Positions 58,438 to 64,000 of a stretch of DNA of 64,000 nt are shown piece by piece. The first letter of the stretch is position 1, and each line of letters starts with the position of its first letter. The position numbers were made by a program, and so were the translations under genes. Source of the stretch: Microvirga sp. 17 mud 1-3 (GTDB taxonomy: Bacteria; Pseudomonadota; Alphaproteobacteria; Rhizobiales; Beijerinckiaceae); assembly GCF_003151255.1 (NCBI RefSeq), contig NZ_CP029481.1:3969001-4033000 (forward strand). Reading direction: 5' to 3'. The notes beneath the pieces were generated by a model. That model searched no databases. It was given only the letters and a program-made list of their open reading frames with translations, and was not told the DNA's origin.

Positions 58438-58638
58438 TCAGGCGACGGGACCGGGATTGGGCGGACTGCCGGGATCGGGAACAGTCGGCTCCGCCGGAGG
58501 AAGATCGGGATCGGTGGCGGGGATCTCCGTCGGCTCCCGGACAGGCACCTCGGTTGGAGTGTGCCCGGGCGGGACAGGGTTGGGAATCGGCGTCTGCGGC
58601 TGGGGCTGCGGGTCGTAAGGGCCGGGTCCTCGGGTCAT
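58438..58638 (-). CDS. Proline-rich small protein
   Basis: 66 residues, about one third Pro, with Glu/Asp/Thr and almost no hydrophobic residues (MTRGPGPYDPQPQPQTPIPN, then repeated P-E/D-P-T units). It has a strong AGGAGG ribosome site before the ATG at 58638 and ends just before a terminator, so expression is likely. It is intrinsically disordered; the role is unknown. No signal peptide. Confidence 0.6.
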   Translation of the reverse strand: MTRGPGPYDPQPQPQTPIPNPVPPGHTPTEVPVREPTEIPATDPDLPPAEPTVPDPGSPPNPGPVA

Positions 58639-58691
58639 GGTGCCTCCTCTCGTCGTGTCCGACGCTAACGGATGGTCCCGGTCTCCGTTCC

Positions 58692-60470
58692 CTATTGCAG
58701 GGGCCAGACCAGCATGATGAGCGGAATGCCGACCACGATGACGATGATCGAGAGTGGCAGGCCGAGGCGCCAGTAATCGCCGAATCGATAGCCGCCGGGC
58801 CCCATGACCAGGGTGTTGCACTGATGCCCGATGGGCGTGAGGAAATCGCAGGCTGCGCCGATGGCGACGGCCATCAGGAACGCATCCGGCCGGAACCCCA
58901 GCTGATTCGCGAAGCTCGCCGCGATGGGCGCCATGACGAGCACGGTCGCGGCGTTGTTCAGGAAGGGCGTCACGGCCATGGCCGCGACCATGATGAGCAC
59001 GAGCGCGCCGGTCGGCGGCAGCATGTGGGCGGCCGCGGAAAGCCACGTGGCGATCAGGTCCGTCCCTCCGGTCGTGCGGATGGCCTCGCTGACGGGTATC
59101 AGCGCCCCGAGCATGACGATGATGGGCCATTCGATGGTCTCATAGGCCTCCCGCAGGGTGATAGAGCCGAACAGGACCAGCAGGACGCCGGCGCCAAAGA
59201 ACGCGATGGCGACCGGAAGGATATTGAAGGCAACGAGGGCCATCGCGCCCGCCAGAATTCCAAGCGGCAGGAGACTCCGGCGCGCATTCCCCAGGCGGAT
59301 CTCCCGCTCGGCCAGCGGCAGGCAGCCCAGATCCTTGAGGGTATCGGGCAGCTTCTTGAGATTGCCCTGAAGCACAAGCACGTCGCCCGGTCGCAGGATG
59401 ATGGCGCGCAGCCGCTCCTTGAACCGGACGCCGCTGCGGCTCACGGCCAGGAGGTTGACCTGGAAGCGCCTGTAGAGCGCGATGCGCTCCGCCGAGAGAT
59501 CGATCAGAACCGAGTTCGGCCCGACGATGGCCTCGATGACGCCGATCTCGTCGGAATCTTCATCCGTTTCGGGGCGGCGGTGCTCGCGGCTGAGTTTCAG
59601 GCCGGCCCGGGCGACCGCGCTCTCCAGCGCGTCCGATTCGCCCTCCAGGATAAGGACGTCGTTCTCGCGGATCGTGGCGTCCGGCAGCGGGCTCGAGCTG
59701 CGGGTCTCGTTGCGGATGATGGCCGCGACCTTCACTTCGCCATTGGCCATCCGGCGCAGGTCCGCCACCGTGAGCCCGACGAGTTCGGAATCGGCGGGAA
59801 CGCGGGCCTCCGTGACGTAGTCCTTGATGTTGAGCGCCTCGTCCAGGGAGGCCGCACCCTTGCGGCCTTTCGGCAGAAGCCTGTAGCCGAACGCGAGGAA
59901 GATCACGCCCGCCAGCGCGATGCCGGCGCCGACCGGCGTGAAGTCGAACATCCGGAAGGGCTCGCCGAGAAGCTCCTCCCTGACCCGTGACACGATGATG
60001 TTGGGCGAGGTGCCGACCAGCGTCACGATACCCCCGAGCAGGGACCCGAACGCCATGGGCATGAGGAAGCTCGAGGGAGGCGTGCCGGTGCGCCGCGCGA
60101 TCTGGAACGCCACGGGAATCATCATCGCCAGGGCGCCGATATTCTTCACGAAGGAAGACAGGAGCGTCACGATGGCCACGAGGGCGACGATCTGGATCTG
60201 GGTCGTGCGCAGATAGGGCGCGATGCGGTTCAGCCCCGCCTCAAGCACACCCGATTTCGCGACGGCCGCACTCACCAGAAGCGCGCTCGCGACGATGATC
60301 ACGATGTCGTCGCTGAACCCCGTAAACGCCTTGTCGGCCGGGACGATGCCGACCAGCACCGCAATCAGGAGAGACGCGGCCGCCACCACATCGTAGCGGA
60401 AGCGCCCCCAGACGAAGAGGGCCATCATCCCGGCGACGATGGCGAAGGCTAGGATTTGAGGATATGTCAT
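58692..60470 (-). CDS. SLC13/DASS-type anion permease with two RCK-C (TrkA-C) domains
   Basis: 592 residues. N-terminal membrane half (about 5-200) with VGTSPNIIVSRV as the first substrate/Na motif, two consecutive TrkA-C domains in the cytoplasmic insert (about 210-290 and 300-385: ELVGLTVADLRRMANGEVKVAAII and NLLAVSRSGVRFKERLRAIILRPGDVLVLQG), then the second membrane half (about 405-590) with NNAATVLVMAPIAASF and GAACDFLTPIGHQCNTLVMG. Family members carry sulfate, dicarboxylates or other anions. RCK-C domains usually sense small ligands. Confidence 0.87.
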   Translation of the reverse strand: MTYPQILAFAIVAGMMALFVWGRFRYDVVAAASLLIAVLVGIVPADKAFTGFSDDIVIIVASALLVSAAVAKSGVLEAGLNRIAPYLRTTQIQIVALVAIVTLLSSFVKNIGALAMMIPVAFQIARRTGTPPSSFLMPMAFGSLLGGIVTLVGTSPNIIVSRVREELLGEPFRMFDFTPVGAGIALAGVIFLAFGYRLLPKGRKGAASLDEALNIKDYVTEARVPADSELVGLTVADLRRMANGEVKVAAIIRNETRSSSPLPDATIRENDVLILEGESDALESAVARAGLKLSREHRRPETDEDSDEIGVIEAIVGPNSVLIDLSAERIALYRRFQVNLLAVSRSGVRFKERLRAIILRPGDVLVLQGNLKKLPDTLKDLGCLPLAEREIRLGNARRSLLPLGILAGAMALVAFNILPVAIAFFGAGVLLVLFGSITLREAYETIEWPIIVMLGALIPVSEAIRTTGGTDLIATWLSAAAHMLPPTGALVLIMVAAMAVTPFLNNAATVLVMAPIAASFANQLGFRPDAFLMAVAIGAACDFLTPIGHQCNTLVMGPGGYRFGDYWRLGLPLSIIVIVVGIPLIMLVWPLQ

Positions 60471-60529
60471 GAAATGCGCAGGTTAAGGACCGAGACCTCA
60501 ACGCGCAATGCCGTCCTTTGTGCCGCCTC

Positions 60530-60988
60530 TTATTGGCTGAGGACGAGCGCCCAGTAGCGTCCGTAGCGGCTGTTCGAATCGGCCCGGGCGAGCCCGATAT
60601 ACCGGGCCTGGGGCATCAGGAGATTCACGTTGTGGCCCGCGGAGGCCTGCCAGCGCTTGATCGCCCCCTCGACCGAGGACGATCCGGCCGAGAGGTTCTC
60701 GGCCGAGTACCCGCGGACGCCGAACCGGTCCATGCGGCTGGCGAAGTTTCCATGGCTCAGGCTTCCGGCGGAGGCCACGGCCCGGGCCTGGTATTCCGCC
60801 GCCTCGTTGAGGCGCGGATCCACCGCGACCGGGCTCAGGCCCTTGGAGACCCGGTAGGCCGAGATGAGGGATGCGGCCGCAGCGGCATCCTTTGTGGAGC
60901 TCGAGAGAACATCGCTCGTCCGCAGAGGCTCGGTGGCGCATCCGGCCAGCGCCAGGGCGCCCAGAAGGCAAAGGACGAAAGCCCGCAT
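60530..60988 (-). CDS. CAP/SCP-domain (YkwD-like) lipoprotein
   Basis: 152 residues. Lipobox LALAGC with Cys17, then a CAP fold: ISAYRVSKGLSPVAVDPRLNEAAEYQARAVASAGSLSHGNFASRMDRFG, including the conserved His, AENLSAGSSSVEGAIKRWQASAGHNVNLL with a second His, and GRYWALVLSQ as the end. CAP proteins of this bacterial class are periplasmic or surface-attached and of unclear function, often spore- or envelope-related. Confidence 0.85.
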   Translation of the reverse strand: MRAFVLCLLGALALAGCATEPLRTSDVLSSSTKDAAAAASLISAYRVSKGLSPVAVDPRLNEAAEYQARAVASAGSLSHGNFASRMDRFGVRGYSAENLSAGSSSVEGAIKRWQASAGHNVNLLMPQARYIGLARADSNSRYGRYWALVLSQ

Positions 60989-61116
60989 CGGAAATCCCCT
61001 TGAAGTCTCTTCGGCGGCGTTCGTCGCCGCTCCTCTTGCAAAATACCATTCCGCCGGTCATGTGAACACGACCGGACGCTCGCGCTGCATGCCACGTCGC
61101 CGCCCGAGGGTCCAGA

Positions 61117-62412
61117 ATGCCGTCCGCGTCAGCTCATCGCATGTCCCCTCCCGCCTCATCCCCCCATGTCGCCGTCATCGGCGGCGGCCCGGCCGGCCTC
61201 ATGGCCGCCGAAATCCTGGGCCGCGCAGGCGTCGCCGTGACGGTCTACGACCGGATGCCCTCCCTCGGGCGTAAGCTCCTCATGGCCGGGCGCGGCGGGC
61301 TGAACCTCACCCATAGCGAGGATTTTTCGTCCTTCATCGCCCGCTATGCGGAGGCCGCGCCCGCCCTGCGCCCCCTGATCGAAGCCTTCACGCCCGACGA
61401 CCTGCGGGCCTGGAGCCGCGGCCTGGGGCAGGAGACTTTCGTGGGATCGAGCGGACGGGTCTTTCCCAAGGCATTTAAGGCCTCCCCGCTCCTGCGGGCC
61501 TGGCTCAGGCGGCTCGACGGCCTCGGGGTGCGCTTTGCCCTGCGCCATCGCTGGGAGGGCTGGGACCCGGAGGGTCGGCTTGTCTTTTCGACGCCGGACG
61601 GCGGGCGCACCACCGTGGAGGCGGATGCCGCCATCCTGGCGCTCGGCGGCGCGAGCTGGCCGCGCCTCGGCTCCGATGGGGCATGGGCTCCGCTTCTCGA
61701 GGCGCAAGGGGTCGCAACGGCTCCCCTCCGGCCCGCCAATATGGGCTTCACGGTGGAATGGTCGGAAGCGATCCGCAGTCGGTTCGAGGGGGAGCCATTG
61801 AAGCGGATCGCCCTCGCGTTCGAGGGCCGGCGCGTCCGGGGCGAGGCCATCGTCACGGCCGCCGGGATCGAGGGCGGCGCCATCTATGCCCTGTCCGCCC
61901 CGTTGCGCGACGCGATCCTGCGTGACGGCCACGCTACCTTACGGATCGACCTGCGCCCCGACCTGCCCGTCGAGGCCCTGGCAAAGCGGCTGTCCCAGCC
62001 CCGGCGCGGGCAGTCCCTCTCCACCTTCCTGCGCAAGGCGGCTGGCCTGCCGCCCCTGGCCGTCGCGCTGCTGCGGGAGGGGCAGACGGAGCTGCCGGCG
62101 GATGCCTCGGCCCTGGCAGAGCTCATCAAGGCCGCGCCCCTGACCCTGACGGGCCTCCAGCCCCTGGAGCGGGCCATCTCGACGGCGGGCGGGCTCCCCT
62201 TCGCGGAACTTGACGAGACCCTCATGCTGCGGCGCCGGCCCGGGACCTTCGCAGCGGGCGAGATGCTGGACTGGGAGGCGCCGACCGGCGGCTACCTGCT
62301 CCAGGCCAGCTTCGCGACCGGGATCGCGGCGGCCCGGGGCGCCTTGCGATACCTGCGGATTCCCGATGCCGCATTGACCCCGCCCGGTCCATCGGCCACA
62401 CGGCATCCGTGA
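61117..62412 (+). CDS. HI0933/BaiN-like flavoprotein oxidoreductase
   Basis: 431 residues from the ATG at 61117 (GAGGG site; an ATG at 61141 is an alternative). FAD Rossmann motif HVAVIGGGPAGLMAAEILG, the family signature GRKLLMAGRGGLNLTHSE, LALGGASWPRLGSDG, and the C-terminal FAD block MLDWEAPTGGYLLQASFATG. It matches the HI0933-like subfamily, whose substrates are mostly unknown. The stop overlaps recQ by 4 nt (GTGA). Confidence 0.85.
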   Translation: MPSASAHRMSPPASSPHVAVIGGGPAGLMAAEILGRAGVAVTVYDRMPSLGRKLLMAGRGGLNLTHSEDFSSFIARYAEAAPALRPLIEAFTPDDLRAWSRGLGQETFVGSSGRVFPKAFKASPLLRAWLRRLDGLGVRFALRHRWEGWDPEGRLVFSTPDGGRTTVEADAAILALGGASWPRLGSDGAWAPLLEAQGVATAPLRPANMGFTVEWSEAIRSRFEGEPLKRIALAFEGRRVRGEAIVTAAGIEGGAIYALSAPLRDAILRDGHATLRIDLRPDLPVEALAKRLSQPRRGQSLSTFLRKAAGLPPLAVALLREGQTELPADASALAELIKAAPLTLTGLQPLERAISTAGGLPFAELDETLMLRRRPGTFAAGEMLDWEAPTGGYLLQASFATGIAAARGALRYLRIPDAALTPPGPSATRHP

Positions 62413-64000
62413 TCGACCCGCAACAGATTCTCCACGACGTCTTCGGCTTCCCGACCTTCCGCGAAGGGCAGGAGGAGATCGTGCGCGCGGTCCTGGCGGG
62501 CGAGGACATCCTGGCCGTGATGCCCACGGGCGCCGGCAAGTCCCTGTGCTACCAGTTGCCGACGCTCGCCCGGCAGGGCCTGACCCTGGTCGTCTCGCCC
62601 CTCATCGCCCTCATGCGCGATCAGGTTGCGGCCCTGCGCCATTTCGGCATCGAGGCCGGAAGCCTGAACTCGGCCAACGACGCGGAGGAGAACCGCCGCG
62701 TGAGCGAGGCGATCCGCGACGGGCGCATGCGCCTGCTCTACGCCTCGCCGGAGCGCCTGGCGAATACGGGCGCTCCGGAATGGCTCGCCCGGGCAGGCGT
62801 CGACCTTCTGGCCATCGACGAGGCCCATTGCGTCTCGCAATGGGGCCACGATTTCCGGCCCGAATACGCCATGCTCGGCGAGGTGCGGCGGCGGCTGGGC
62901 GGTGTGCAGACTATCGCGCTCACGGCCACGGCCGACGTGGCGACGCGCGGCGACATCATGGACCGCCTGTTCGAGACGGAGCCACGCCTCTTCATCCACG
63001 GCTTCGACAGGCCGAACCTCCGGCTCGCCATGCAGGCCAAGGAGAACACGCGGCGTCAGCTCTTCACGTTCCTCGACAAGCACCGCCACGAGAGCGGGAT
63101 CGTCTATTGCTCGTCGCGCAACGCCACCGAGAAGATCGCCGATTCCCTGTCCCAGGCGGGCTACCGGGCCCTGCCCTACCATGCCGGTATGGCACAGGAC
63201 GACCGCGCCAAGAACCAGGACATCTTCCTCCAGGAGGACGGGATCGTCATGGTGGCGACCGTCGCGTTCGGCATGGGCATCGACAAGCCGGACGTGCGCT
63301 TCGTCGCCCATGCGGCCCTGCCGAAATCCATCGAAGCCTATTACCAGGAAATCGGCCGCGCGGGTCGCGACGGCGCCGCCGCCGATACGCTGACCCTTTA
63401 CGGCCTCGACGACATGCGCCTGCGCCGGCTGCAGATCGAGGAGAGCGAATCCTCCGACGAGCAGAAGCGGGTCGAGCGTCAGCGGCTCAACGCATTGGTC
63501 GCCCTGTGCGAGGCGCCGCGCTGCCGCCGCCAGACGCTCCTCGCCTATTTCGGCGAGACCACGGAGCCCTGCGGCAACTGCGATCTGTGCATCGACGGCG
63601 TCATGTCCTTCGACGGCACCGTGGAGGCGCAGAAGCTCCTCTCGGCCATCGTGCGCACGGGCGAGCGCTTCGGCACCGAGCACCTCATCAGCATCGTGGT
63701 CGGCGAGGAGACCGATGCGGTCCGCCGCTTCGGCCACGGGCAGCTCAAGACATTCGGGGTCGGGGCCGACCGCTCGAAGACCGAATGGCGCTCGCTCCTG
63801 CGGCAGATCTATGCCGCCGGCCTCGTGAGCCTGGAGCTTACCGAATACGGACGCTGGACGATCACCGATAGCGGTGTCGCGGTGCTCAAGGGGCAGGAGC
63901 GGATCGAGCTTCGCTCCGACGTGCTGATGAAGCCCCGCGACCGCCGCCGCCGTCGGGCCGCCATCGAGGCCCATGCGGCCGTGCCCGGAGACGATCCGCT
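62409..64000 (+). CDS. recQ: ATP-dependent DNA helicase RecQ (3' truncated by window end)
   Basis: Open from the GTG at 62409 to the window edge (530 codons). Motif I AVMPTGAGKSLCYQ, the DEAH box in LLAIDEAHCVSQWGHDFR, motif III TATAD, motif V VATVAFGMGIDKPDVR and motif VI QEIGRAGRDG are all intact. The RecQ-Ct zinc domain is visible (ALCEAPRCRRQTLLAYF, then CGNCDLC) with a winged helix after it; any HRDC domain would lie past the window end. It unwinds DNA 3'-5' in recombination and repair. Confidence 0.95.
   Translation, partial: MIDPQQILHDVFGFPTFREGQEEIVRAVLAGEDILAVMPTGAGKSLCYQLPTLARQGLTLVVSPLIALMRDQVAALRHFGIEAGSLNSANDAEENRRVSEAIRDGRMRLLYASPERLANTGAPEWLARAGVDLLAIDEAHCVSQWGHDFRPEYAMLGEVRRRLGGVQTIALTATADVATRGDIMDRLFETEPRLFIHGFDRPNLRLAMQAKENTRRQLFTFLDKHRHESGIVYCSSRNATEKIADSLSQAGYRALPYHAGMAQDDRAKNQDIFLQEDGIVMVATVAFGMGIDKPDVRFVAHAALPKSIEAYYQEIGRAGRDGAAADTLTLYGLDDMRLRRLQIEESESSDEQKRVERQRLNALVALCEAPRCRRQTLLAYFGETTEPCGNCDLCIDGVMSFDGTVEAQKLLSAIVRTGERFGTEHLISIVVGEETDAVRRFGHGQLKTFGVGADRSKTEWRSLLRQIYAAGLVSLELTEYGRWTITDSGVAVLKGQERIELRSDVLMKPRDRRRRRAAIEAHAAVPGDDP

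Overview
The window is about 64 kb of dense, GC-rich chromosomal DNA with no rRNA, tRNA, transposase, prophage or CRISPR array that I can see. Short intergenic gaps, stop/start overlaps of the ATGA and GTGA type, a 370-residue RibA with a decayed N-terminal domain, a lysine dehydrogenase/AASADH pair, and intergenic repeats resembling those of Methylobacterium and Bosea relatives all point to an alphaproteobacterium of the Hyphomicrobiales. Methylobacteriaceae, Microvirga in particular, is my best guess; this is inference from gene style, not a database result.

1-9.9 kb: a seven-gene, tightly coupled alternative chemosensory operon. It runs CheR-TPR (cut by the window edge), CheW, a membrane MCP, a CheA-receiver hybrid, CheB, and two multi-receiver histidine kinases. 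No CheY, flagellar or GGDEF gene is present, so the output is unknown. One receiver of the first terminal kinase has Tyr where the phosphoryl-accepting Asp should be. 10.1-15.8 kb: a dppABCDF-like dipeptide ABC transporter with a terminator-like hairpin after dppA and a -1 frameshift in dppB. 15.8-23.2 kb: an AI-2E-type membrane protein with an added C-terminal domain, a dienelactone-hydrolase-like protein, peptidyl-dipeptidase Dcp, a small unknown ORF, and a lactonase/aldose-epimerase pair. 23.4-28.0 kb: a branched-chain amino-acid-type ABC transporter with a fused LivHM permease.

28.1-34 kb: ferredoxin plus thioredoxin-reductase-like ferredoxin reductase, an M20 amidohydrolase, two GNAT acetyltransferases, a secreted Arg-rich protein built from a duplicated Cys-bounded unit, and an orphan histidine-ammonia-lyase-like enzyme. 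34-38.5 kb: ugpBAEC for glycerol-3-phosphate uptake, preceded by three direct repeats that look like a Pho box. 39.3-45.8 kb: an apparent lysine catabolism island with an Lrp regulator, an FAD oxidase, a lysine-6-dehydrogenase-like protein, AmaB and a ThDP enzyme. 45.8-46.3 kb: a promoter, an eight-codon leader ORF, a hairpin with a U-run, and a yjhX-like toxin gene. 46.3-52.2 kb: transaldolase, then a LysR regulator divergent from a valine catabolism set (mmsA, isobutyryl-CoA dehydrogenase, mmsB).

52.3-64 kb: an O-antigen-ligase-like membrane protein, an M20 amidohydrolase, RibA, an EamA exporter, lipoproteins, two small proteins, an SLC13/RCK permease, a CAP-domain lipoprotein, a BaiN/HI0933-type flavoprotein and the start of recQ. 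Overall the window describes a heterotroph that scavenges peptides, amino acids and glycerol phosphodiesters and degrades Lys, Val and perhaps His, plus one sensory system of unknown output.
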